Virus record (IMG/VR): IMGVR_UViG_3300044823_000422
Coordinates: 1-35,110 of that record
Length of the DNA stretch: 35,110 nucleotides
Strand: one strand, 5' to 3'
Source: a virus
The notes beneath the pieces were generated by a model, which made no database searches, was not told the DNA's origin, and was given only the letters and a program-made list of their open reading frames with translations. Each line of letters opens with the position of its first letter. Position 1 is the first letter of the stretch. This document shows positions 28,436 to 35,110 of the stretch, piece by piece. Position numbers and translations under genes: made by a program.

Positions 28436-30994
28436 GTGCCTGCTGATCCCCAAAAATTGGTTTACGATTTTCTTGGCTCTTTCCCCCAGGGCATGAACAG
28501 CGGGGTGGACCCGCTCCTGCTCCCCCGCGCCCAACTGGCCTATGCCCAGAACGGAACCGTGCGCGGTGACTTTTTCCTCCAACGGCCCGCCTGTCAAACC
28601 ATCAACCTGTCTTACGCCAATTCCGCCGCCCAAAACAACTTTCAAACCGGTTTGTTTCAGGGGGCCGGTTATTACCAGCCCGATTCCGGCGCGCAATCCG
28701 TCATGGCCCTGGTGGCCGGCCATCTGTTCCAGATCATCCCCGACCAGTCCGGCAATGCCACCATCACCGACCTTTCCATTCCCGGCAATCTCAATCCCGC
28801 CAATGTTACCCAGGCGTGGATGTTTCAAGCCGAGAATTATTTGATCTGCAATGACGGCGTAACTGCCCCGCTCATCTATAACGGCACCACTGCTTTCCGT
28901 TCCAACAATGGCCAGCAAACCTTGCTCGGCGTGGTCGGCACCAGTTTCACCGTCCCCGCCGTCGGGTCCGATGTCAATGTCACCTTGCAAAACCCGTTCT
29001 TGGGCACACCCGGCCAGACGATTTTAATTGGCGAAGCCACTTACCAGGTCGTTGCCCCCATCGGAACTTTTCAGGCTAATTTGACCAACGAAAATGATTC
29101 ATCGGGCGCAACTTATCCCATCGGCACCAACATCATTCAGAACCCCAACGTCCTGTTTTATACCGGGCCAACCCAGTTCGCCAGCGTCATTGTCGCCTCC
29201 GCCGCCATTGCTCCCGGCGCGAACGTGGGGAATCTGAGTATTTCAACATTGGTGAATTATACCGGAGCCATCGGAGCCACCTTGGTTTGGGGAGGAATCA
29301 CCTGGCAGGTCCTGGGCTGGGTTGACACCGCCGGGGTCCAACATGGTGGCGGCATTGAAGGCAGCAACATTCTGCCGTATGTCATTATTTCAAACACTCA
29401 AACCGTTCCCCAAGGTTGGAGTCAGACCATTTCCCCCTTTCAAGCCTTTTATACTTCCGGCTCAAACCTGCCCAATGTTACCGTGGCCACCTTGTCCCTG
29501 ATGATGACCGCTCCCGGCCTGAATGCCACCATCACCGTCACCATTGCCACGGGTTATACCGGCCCCGCCAACCAGCCCGTCCAAATCGGCCAGTTCCTTT
29601 ATACCATCACGGCCCTTGTGCCCACTTCGTCCGGTGCCACCATCACCGTCGAAAATGAGAATGATACGCCCCTCAATACCGTCACCGCGCCAACGAATGT
29701 CTATTCCATCCCCCAACTGCCCGCCGGCCGCATGGGCACCTACGGCATGGGCCGCATCTGGCTCTCCCTCCCGGATGGACTGAGTTTTATCGCCGGCGAC
29801 ATCGTCGGCGGCCAAAGCGGTTCCCTCCAAAATAACTTCCGCGATGCCGTCTTGAACATCACCGAAAATGAGTACCTCGCCGGCGGCGGCACTTTCCGCG
29901 TGCCCGGCACGGTCGGGTCCATCCAGGCCATGCAGTTCATCGCCCTCCTGGACGCCTCGCTTGGGCAGGGACCGTTGCAGGTGTTCACCAACCAAACCGT
30001 GTTCGGCTGTCAGGCCCCCGTTGACCGTTCCACCTGGCAATCCCTCACCAACCCCATCCTGGGCGAATCCCTCATCGGCTCCGGCGGCATCAGTCAGGAC
30101 GCCTGTTCCCTCGCCAATGGCGACCTCTTGTTCCGTTCCGGTGATGGCACCGCCCGGTCCCTGCTCATGGCCCGGCTCGACTTCAACCGCTGGGGCAATA
30201 CCCCCGTCAGCCGCGAAATGCAGCGCGTGCTCCAGCTCGAAAACCTCTCGCTCCTGTCTTTTGACAGCGCCGTGGTGTTCGACAATCGCTGGCTCCTGGC
30301 CGCCATGCCCACCCAAGCCCTGCGCGGGGTTTATTTCACCTCCATTCTCGCCTTGAACTTCGACCCCTTGAGCAGCCTCCGTGAAAAACAACAATCGGTT
30401 TGGGATGGTGAGTGGACCGGCCTCAACGTCCTCAAACTCGTCGCCGGCTGGTTCAATGGGGTCCGCCGTTGTTTTGCCCTCTGCCTGGGCACCGATCTTA
30501 CCCAGATTGAACTGCACGAGATTCTCCCCACCGGCGCGGCCAATTACGATAATGGTTCCATCCCCATCCCCGCTTACTTTGAGTCCCCCGTGCTCGATTT
30601 TGGCGACCGCAAAGCCGGCACCCACAATTTCAAACGCCTCGATTACGGCGAAATTTATCTCGACTCCCTCGTTGGTCCCGTCCAGTTCCAGGCCTTCTAC
30701 AAGCCGGATAAATGGCCCGCTTGGGTTCCTTGGTATTCCTGGACCCAATCCTACTCTCAACCCTCAACCCTCAACCCGCCACCGGCTCCCGATCCCGGCT
30801 TCCGTCCCCGTGTCGGCCTGCCCACCCCGGACGGCACCGTCTTTGACCCCGTCAACAGCCGCCCCTTGCGCGAAGGCTACAGCTTTCAATTCAAACTCAT
30901 CGGCACCGGACCTTTCCGCTTCCTCGGTGCCCGGCTCGAAGCCATCGTCATCCATGAAACCAAACGCGCCCCGCCCGTTGACCCCCTGTTCTGA
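28436..30994 (+). CDS. P22 gp10-like tail protein with beta repeats
   Basis: GTG 28436, two bases after the previous stop, gives 852 residues; a longer in-frame start at 28376 would overlap it. The start (DFLGSFPQGMNSGVDPLLLP) and the later GRIWLSLPDGLSFIAGDIVG, TVGSIQAMQF and SRSLLMARLDF-like segments (ARSLLMARLDFNRWGN) are those of P22 gp10-type tail stabilisation/hub proteins. Between them lie beta repeats with GQTILIGEATYQVVAPIG and QPVQIGQFLYTITALVP. A CTCAACC tract (30755-30777) is read in frame as QPSTLNPPP. The protein probably closes the portal exit below the adaptor. Confidence 0.75.
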   Translation: MPADPQKLVYDFLGSFPQGMNSGVDPLLLPRAQLAYAQNGTVRGDFFLQRPACQTINLSYANSAAQNNFQTGLFQGAGYYQPDSGAQSVMALVAGHLFQIIPDQSGNATITDLSIPGNLNPANVTQAWMFQAENYLICNDGVTAPLIYNGTTAFRSNNGQQTLLGVVGTSFTVPAVGSDVNVTLQNPFLGTPGQTILIGEATYQVVAPIGTFQANLTNENDSSGATYPIGTNIIQNPNVLFYTGPTQFASVIVASAAIAPGANVGNLSISTLVNYTGAIGATLVWGGITWQVLGWVDTAGVQHGGGIEGSNILPYVIISNTQTVPQGWSQTISPFQAFYTSGSNLPNVTVATLSLMMTAPGLNATITVTIATGYTGPANQPVQIGQFLYTITALVPTSSGATITVENENDTPLNTVTAPTNVYSIPQLPAGRMGTYGMGRIWLSLPDGLSFIAGDIVGGQSGSLQNNFRDAVLNITENEYLAGGGTFRVPGTVGSIQAMQFIALLDASLGQGPLQVFTNQTVFGCQAPVDRSTWQSLTNPILGESLIGSGGISQDACSLANGDLLFRSGDGTARSLLMARLDFNRWGNTPVSREMQRVLQLENLSLLSFDSAVVFDNRWLLAAMPTQALRGVYFTSILALNFDPLSSLREKQQSVWDGEWTGLNVLKLVAGWFNGVRRCFALCLGTDLTQIELHEILPTGAANYDNGSIPIPAYFESPVLDFGDRKAGTHNFKRLDYGEIYLDSLVGPVQFQAFYKPDKWPAWVPWYSWTQSYSQPSTLNPPPAPDPGFRPRVGLPTPDGTVFDPVNSRPLREGYSFQFKLIGTGPFRFLGARLEAIVIHETKRAPPVDPLF
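30755..30777 (+). repeat. CTCAACC tract inside the gp10-like gene
   Basis: Three CTCAACC units are translated in frame as part of the peptide SQPSTLNPPP near the C-terminal region of the gp10-like gene. Confidence 0.8.
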
Positions 30995-30996
30995 CT

Positions 30997-31548
30997 ATGA
31001 GCACGTTTGTTAAATCATCCGTGACTTTTCCCGATGCCACCCAGGTTTTTGGCGACAGTATCGTGTCGTTGCAACTGAACGGCACCAGCGTTTATGTCGG
31101 CATCGGAAGCACTCTCAATGCCTATAACTATTCCTTTGTGGATGCCGGGACCGCTTACCGCATGTCCCAGATTATTCTCGCCCTGGTCAACGGCACTCTG
31201 GCCGGCCAGATCATGCTCAATAACAATCCCACCACCTACACCATCTTGAGCATTACCCCCGCGTCCTTCGATATGACCACCGATCTGGTTACCATCACCG
31301 GCCTTGGTTTTCTCGCGCCCTTCATCGGTCAGTTACACATTGAGGACCTGATCGGCGGGCCGGATTCAAACGGATACTATATGAATTGCTCTTACGTCAG
31401 TCCCACGCAACTGACGGCCAGCTATGGCGGGCCGGGCGATGGCGTCATTTCGCCAGCAGTCATACTCTATTACCAGGACACCCTTGGCCTCCAATCCAAC
31501 TTGATCAATGGAACCAATCCCAGCGGAACTTTGATTACTATTCCCTGA
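30997..31548 (+). CDS. tail-module protein with IPT/TIG-like domain
   Basis: The 183-residue product has an N-terminal beta/helix part (FVKSSVTFPDATQVFGDSIV onward) and an IPT/TIG-like C-terminal domain (SITPASFDMTTD, ITGLGFLAPF, HIEDLIGGPDSNGYYM, ASYGGPGDGVIS, LYYQDTLGLQSNLI). That domain matches the C-terminus of the secreted protein at 3772-4863 over nearly its full length. Start ATG 30997 is two bases after the previous stop. IPT/TIG domains are immunoglobulin-like and occur in cell-surface and virion proteins; here it is probably exposed in the tail. Confidence 0.75.
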   Translation: MSTFVKSSVTFPDATQVFGDSIVSLQLNGTSVYVGIGSTLNAYNYSFVDAGTAYRMSQIILALVNGTLAGQIMLNNNPTTYTILSITPASFDMTTDLVTITGLGFLAPFIGQLHIEDLIGGPDSNGYYMNCSYVSPTQLTASYGGPGDGVISPAVILYYQDTLGLQSNLINGTNPSGTLITIP

Positions 31549-31586
31549 CCCATTGCCAGCCGACCAAACCGGACTACTTTGTTTTT

Positions 31587-32612
31587 ATGTTACTGACCTA
31601 TGACGATATTAAAACTTCGCGCGTGCTGCAAATCGCTTCCGCCCCGCCCGGCAGTAACGAATTTCTCTCGCTGCTCAATGCCGGCATCCGTCAGTTGATG
31701 AACCGGGGTAACTGGTTCGGGACCGTCCAGCCGATGGAAGGTTGCGTCGTGGACGGCTGCATTGCCTGGCCGCGTTACGTCGCCACGCCCCTGGCCATCA
31801 ATGTTTGTGGCCGGCCCACGGAAATGCAAAACCGCTGGTATCGCTTTCTGCCCTGGGACCCCGGCCATGTTGCCAATGCCTGCAATTATTTCGCGCACGG
31901 ACGCGGCGGCTCCCTTACCGCCGAAATGGACGGGTCAACGCCCGTGTTCAATCCCATCGCCTGCAATGCCGGCATGTACCTCCAGTTTTACATTGATAAC
32001 ATCCTCGATGCCGGCGCTACCATCACCATTTTCGGTCTTGATGCCAACGGCCAGATCATCCGCACCCAACACGCCGACGGCGTCTGGCAGGAAGGCGTTG
32101 AACTTACCCTTGCCGTTCCCTACGTCCAAACCCCCATGCTCGTCCGCAAGGTGACGCGCGTGCTCAAGGACGTTACCAATGGCATGGTGCGCGGTTATCA
32201 GTGGGATGGTTCTTCCCTTTCCGGTTCCAGCCCGTTGCTGCTCGATTTGTGCGTCTATTCACCCGCCGAAACTTCCCCGGACTATATGCACAGCCGCCTT
32301 CATGGCTTCCGTCCGCACCAGGCTGGCTGCGCCTTCACCCGCGTCACCGCCCTCGTCAAGCTCGGCTTTGTGCCGGTTGTCAATGGTGATGATCTCGTGT
32401 TGATTGAAAATGAGGATGCCATCCGCGACATGATCATGGCCATCAAGGCCAAGGAAGCCGAGGATGTTGCCGCCGCCACCGCCTTCGAGGCCAATGCTTT
32501 CCGCGAATTGAACTATCAAATGCGCAACCGTTTCCCCATCGAACAATTCACCGCCGATTTCCGCCCCTTCGGCAGCGCCGGCCTTGCCCGTGTCACCAGC
32601 GGCTTTATGTAA
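31587..32612 (+). CDS. tail adaptor-like protein
   Basis: ATG 31587 gives 341 residues, beginning MLLTYDDIKTSRVLQIASAP and continuing SNEFLSLLNAGIRQLMNRGN, WFGTVQPMEGCVVDGCIAWP. I recall similar phage proteins starting LLTYxxV...LNxAxxxLMxRGxWxGT that occur next to gp10-like genes; they are thought to form the ring between portal and tail, as T7 gp11 or P22 gp4 do, but this is by position. It is mostly helical at the start and end and beta-rich in the centre. It is in the same operon as its neighbours. Confidence 0.65.
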   Translation: MLLTYDDIKTSRVLQIASAPPGSNEFLSLLNAGIRQLMNRGNWFGTVQPMEGCVVDGCIAWPRYVATPLAINVCGRPTEMQNRWYRFLPWDPGHVANACNYFAHGRGGSLTAEMDGSTPVFNPIACNAGMYLQFYIDNILDAGATITIFGLDANGQIIRTQHADGVWQEGVELTLAVPYVQTPMLVRKVTRVLKDVTNGMVRGYQWDGSSLSGSSPLLLDLCVYSPAETSPDYMHSRLHGFRPHQAGCAFTRVTALVKLGFVPVVNGDDLVLIENEDAIRDMIMAIKAKEAEDVAAATAFEANAFRELNYQMRNRFPIEQFTADFRPFGSAGLARVTSGFM

Positions 32613-32615
32613 CCT

Positions 32616-33044
32616 ATGGCCATGATCCGCACCTTCCCTTGGGTTGGAGTTCACGCTTTGGCGTGTGCTTCGTTGTTTCTCGCCGCCTGCTCCGCGCCGG
32701 CCAGGACCCCCGCCACCATTGCCCCGCCGCTGCCCGAGGCGAGGCTCCTGGTCGCCACCCCCCCGCGCGTGACCAAAATCGGCATGCTTGGTGATTGTGT
32801 GATTTACACCAACAACCTCCTCCATTTTTGCGGCACGAATTGTCCCGTTCCGCCCCTGACCAATTTTACCTTTCTTTTTTACCAAAATCCCATCCCGGCA
32901 ACCAGCCCGACTCAGGTGCTCGCCAAAACGCTCAAGGGCACCACGAATTTCCGCGACTGGTATCTGGTGGCCAGCAATGTCACCTGGCGTTCCATCGTCG
33001 TCGTCCCCAACAACAAACCCTGCGAATTCTTCCGCCTCGAATAA
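32616..33044 (+). CDS. predicted lipoprotein
   Basis: The 142-residue product has a basic start (MAMIRTFPWVGVH), a hydrophobic segment and a lipobox LAAC at residues 22-25 (ASLFLAACSAPA), so Cys25 would be lipid-modified after export. The mature part is proline-rich, then beta-like (VIYTNNLLHFCGTNCPV). Its style (FRDWYLVASNVTWRSIVVV) is that of secreted verrucomicrobial proteins. In the middle of a virion operon such a protein might act in superinfection exclusion or lysis, or be virion-associated; the sequence does not decide. Confidence 0.7.
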   Translation: MAMIRTFPWVGVHALACASLFLAACSAPARTPATIAPPLPEARLLVATPPRVTKIGMLGDCVIYTNNLLHFCGTNCPVPPLTNFTFLFYQNPIPATSPTQVLAKTLKGTTNFRDWYLVASNVTWRSIVVVPNNKPCEFFRLE

Positions 33045-33069
33045 CCCTCAACCCTCAACCCTCAACCCT
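33042..33069 (+). repeat. CTCAACC heptamer tract
   Basis: Three CCCTCAA units and a partial unit extend from the stop codon of the lipoprotein gene (33042-33044) to four bases before ATG 33073. Confidence 0.85.
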
Positions 33070-33072
33070 TTC

Positions 33073-33918
33073 ATGGCCACCATCCCCTCTCTCGCCAGTT
33101 ACAACGTCAACCCCTCACCCCTGACGGTTGGCCAGGGGGCTTACGGGGCCGTGCCCGGTCCCATTGGCCTGCCGCCCTCCACCTATTCTCAAGTAGGGGA
33201 TGTCCTGCCCTCTCTCGACCAGCTAACCAGCCAGGCCGGCAATGTGGTTGGCAGTCAACTGGCCGGCCAGGTGCCCAGCGGCACCATCGGCCAAATCCAG
33301 GACGCCGCCGCCGCCTTTGGTGTGGGCAGCGGCATGCCCGGCAGCGGCTTGTCGGCAAACTTGGGGGCGGAAACGCTCGGCCTGGACGCAATGAAGTTGC
33401 AGCAACAGGGCCTTCAAAATTATCAAAGCCTCATCCCCTCCATCGGCAGCACCATGCTCAGTCCCAATCTCGTTTCCGGCATCGCTCAACAAAACGCCCT
33501 GCTCGGAGCCGCGCCCGATCCCGGCCAGGCCGCCAATGTTTTAACCAGCTTGGCCAACCCCAAGGGCGGCGGCGGCATAACCATCGGCGGTGGCGGGGGC
33601 GGCGGGGCCAAAACTGTTCCGGGCGTTACCACCAATAACCCCCAACTGGCCGCCCAGCAAGGTTTGCCATTGACCGGCGCAACGGGGACTCCGGCCCCGA
33701 CTACCGGCAGCGGCACCGACGCTGCCGGACAATCCGCTGTGGACCTCCAAAGCTTGTTGAGTTATCTCAGCGGAAACAATACCGGGGCCGGCACTCCCAC
33801 TACGACCGGCACCGGTGACGACTTTACCAATTCCCTCGACGCCATTTTGGCGGGTTTTAACAACCTCGGCCCCGGCGCCTCTGACTACGGCGCCTCTGAC
33901 TCTGGCGCTAACCCATAA
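33073..33918 (+). CDS. glycine-rich internal virion-type protein
   Basis: ATG 33073 gives 281 residues; the longer frame would run through the repeat tract. The product (MATIPSLASYNVNPSPLTVG onward) has LGAETLGLDAMKLQQQGLQN with YQSLIPSIGSTMLSPNLVSG, a glycine run (GGGGITIGGGGGGG, ~residues 157-170) and Thr/Gly/Asp-rich C-terminal repeats ending GASDYGASDSGANP, encoded by a 15-base duplication. The pattern of small residues and location after the tail genes fits an ejection or internal head protein as in podoviruses. No family is certain. Confidence 0.6.
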   Translation: MATIPSLASYNVNPSPLTVGQGAYGAVPGPIGLPPSTYSQVGDVLPSLDQLTSQAGNVVGSQLAGQVPSGTIGQIQDAAAAFGVGSGMPGSGLSANLGAETLGLDAMKLQQQGLQNYQSLIPSIGSTMLSPNLVSGIAQQNALLGAAPDPGQAANVLTSLANPKGGGGITIGGGGGGGAKTVPGVTTNNPQLAAQQGLPLTGATGTPAPTTGSGTDAAGQSAVDLQSLLSYLSGNNTGAGTPTTTGTGDDFTNSLDAILAGFNNLGPGASDYGASDSGANP

Positions 33919-33923
33919 CTTTT

Positions 33924-34643
33924 ATGCCCCTCCCTCCCTGGCTTGACATCTCCCCGGCCCAATTCGGCCAGGCTGCCGCCGAAGGTTCGCGCATCCGTCT
34001 GCAACGCGCCCAACTCCAACAATCCGCCGCCGACTCTGCCGCCCGGCTCGGCATGGAACAGCAACGTCTCAATGACGCCGAGAAACAGACGGCGATGGAT
34101 AACCAAATCCGTCAGCAACAAATCGCCGCCAACTTTCAGCGCGCCCAAACCCAAACCGCCGTCACCCAGGCATACCACCAGGCCATGATCGGCCTCGGCA
34201 AACAACGGATCGAAGATGCCGCCACCAAAACCGCCACCGCCCACCAGACCGCCGCACGAATGTTGGACGACCGCGAAAAAGAAACCTTTAAACGGGTTTC
34301 CGACAGCCCGGAACAACCGCCTAAACCGGCCACGACCGCCACCATTCCTTTTCTCTCCCGGCTTGGCATCACCACGGGCATCACGCCGGGGAATTCGTAT
34401 CAACCCGGCATGGAAAAAGGAACCCTGACCGAAACCGTCAAGGCCCCGGTCGGCACTTCCCCCGCCGACGCCTTCCGCGCCGCCGCCCCCGGAGCGCCGG
34501 GCACCGCCCCGGCGGCCCCGGCCCCCAACGCAACGCCCAAACAATTCACCGATAAATCCGGGGCCGTTTTCTCCTACACCGGCACCAGCGACGACCCCGC
34601 CAGCGACCAGGACCCGTCTCACTGGCAAACCGCCGCCCAATAA
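33924..34643 (+). CDS. coiled-coil internal virion-type protein
   Basis: The 239-residue product has a long Q/A-rich helix from residue ~15 to ~115 (RIRLQRAQLQQSAADSAARL, EKQTAMDNQIRQQQIAANFQ), like ejected or tape-like virion proteins of T7 and related phages. A proline/alanine-rich linker follows (PGAPGTAPAAPAPNATP), and the C-terminus is GAVFSYTGTSDDPASDQDPS. It may cross the host envelope during DNA delivery, by analogy only. Its ATG is 6 bases after the previous stop. Confidence 0.6.
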   Translation: MPLPPWLDISPAQFGQAAAEGSRIRLQRAQLQQSAADSAARLGMEQQRLNDAEKQTAMDNQIRQQQIAANFQRAQTQTAVTQAYHQAMIGLGKQRIEDAATKTATAHQTAARMLDDREKETFKRVSDSPEQPPKPATTATIPFLSRLGITTGITPGNSYQPGMEKGTLTETVKAPVGTSPADAFRAAAPGAPGTAPAAPAPNATPKQFTDKSGAVFSYTGTSDDPASDQDPSHWQTAAQ

Positions 34644-34649
34644 CGTCCT

Positions 34650-35110
34650 ATGCCGCTGCCCGATTTTGACACGTTGGCTCCCGTTCAATCAAAATCCGCC
34701 CTCCCGGATTTTGACTCCCTTAAACCCTACGTCCCATCCGCACCGCGCTTCGACCCGTCCAAAATCCAACTCGACCCCTACCAGGACTATTACAAGAAAA
34801 CCGGATTGACCGAACCGGCCAGTGAAAACTTTCAATCCTGGCAGTCCCGGCAACCGCCCGAAAAATCCGCCATCGGCCCGGCTACCGGAATTGGCGCGCT
34901 TACCGGCTTGGACCGGGCAAAATATTTTATTCAAACCAAGTTGGAGAAAGTGTTCCCCGGCATGGCGGAAAAGGGCAGCCCCTCTCCGGCCAGTGTTGTC
35001 GGTGGCGCGGCAATGGTTGCTCCCTTGGGTTTGCCCGAAACTTTGGGCAAATTGTTGCTGGGTTATTTCGCGTATCGCACCGCCGCCGCCCAGCCGGATA
35101 TTTACCGCCA
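34650..35110 (+). CDS. N-terminal part of a large virion-type protein (runs off the window)
   Basis: The frame starts at ATG 34650, 6 bases after the previous stop, and is open to the last base of the window, giving at least 153 residues (MPLPDFDTLAPVQSKSALPD onward). LPDFD(T/S)L is repeated twice at the start. A glycine/alanine-rich hydrophobic segment (ASVVGGAAMVAPLGLPETLG, LLLGYFAYRTAAA) near the end could be a membrane-active stretch. By place and style it should be the beginning of a long internal virion or ejection protein; the remainder is missing. Confidence 0.6.
   Translation, partial: MPLPDFDTLAPVQSKSALPDFDSLKPYVPSAPRFDPSKIQLDPYQDYYKKTGLTEPASENFQSWQSRQPPEKSAIGPATGIGALTGLDRAKYFIQTKLEKVFPGMAEKGSPSPASVVGGAAMVAPLGLPETLGKLLLGYFAYRTAAAQPDIYR

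Noticed and set aside
29462-30760. Minus-strand open frame of 432 codons
   Set aside because: It lies wholly within the gp10-like gene on the other strand and is rich in G, D and E as expected for a shadow of GC-rich coding sequence.

Overview
This window looks like roughly half or more of the genome of a tailed double-stranded DNA phage (or a prophage or phage contig), most probably short-tailed. The evidence is a portal protein (17054-19441), a scaffold-like coiled-coil protein (23443-24741), a large terminase (25642-27510, minus strand), tail fibre/needle-like and P22 gp10-like tail proteins (27637-31548), an adaptor-like protein (31587-32612) and the start of an internal-virion/ejection-type module (33073 to the window end). 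I see no integrase, no replication or lysis genes, no tRNA or rRNA and no major capsid gene, so the genome continues outside the window. The host is probably a member of the Verrucomicrobia or the wider PVC group. This inference rests on a prepilin-like gene with the PVC-style N-terminus AFTLIELLVVI, a secreted protein of verrucomicrobial style, and GC-rich DNA with CTCAACC heptamer and GTCCCAT 9-mer tandem repeats of the kind I associate with such genomes.

Layout. (1) 2-1506, plus strand: a run of small genes, including a DUF6166 protein and a small membrane protein, ended by a strong terminator at 1525-1561. (2) 1746-2370, minus strand: two small genes behind a canonical promoter that starts at the ATG (leaderless). 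(3) 2664-4943, plus strand: a small gene, then a self-contained unit with its own leaderless promoter and its own terminator that encodes a pseudopilin-like and a secreted protein. (4) 4999-8984, plus strand: a leader ORF, two paralogous DNA-binding-like genes and a run of cysteine-rich, zinc-ribbon-like proteins. (5) 8986-16990, plus strand: a tightly coupled cassette of six glycosyltransferase-like genes, one radical SAM enzyme, two class I methyltransferases and three small genes. (6) 17054-21592, plus strand: portal, a repeat-containing linker protein, a HELYE-type protein and an ATP-grasp enzyme. (7) 21575-22505: a minus-strand island of three small genes. (8) 22591-25613, plus strand: very small basic proteins, scaffold-like protein, GroES co-chaperonin and accessory genes. 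(9) 25642-27510: a lone minus-strand terminase. (10) 27637 to the end, plus strand: tail and ejection genes, including a predicted lipoprotein.

How it works together. Most genes are coupled by 4-base ATGA (or GTGA) overlaps, and few have convincing Shine-Dalgarno sites. Several operon heads have promoters placed so that the start codon is at or near the predicted transcription start, so leaderless initiation followed by coupled re-initiation seems to be the expression strategy. Two divergent control regions (around 2371-2440 and 27511-27636) share an identical 18-bp element. Three structural operon heads (17040, 22579, 27617) share a TAWCGWTAAA-like box. The glycosyltransferase, radical SAM and methyltransferase cassette probably modifies a surface glycan, either of the virion or of the host, but its substrate cannot be read from the sequence. 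The most novel-looking points are this cassette, the pseudopilin/secreted-protein unit whose C-terminal domain recurs in a tail-module gene, the leaderless promoter family, and the host-type repeats that occur both between and inside virion genes. No gene-free stretch exceeds 300 bases; the longest ones (1507-1745, 2425-2663, 4864-5081) hold terminators, promoters and a shared element.
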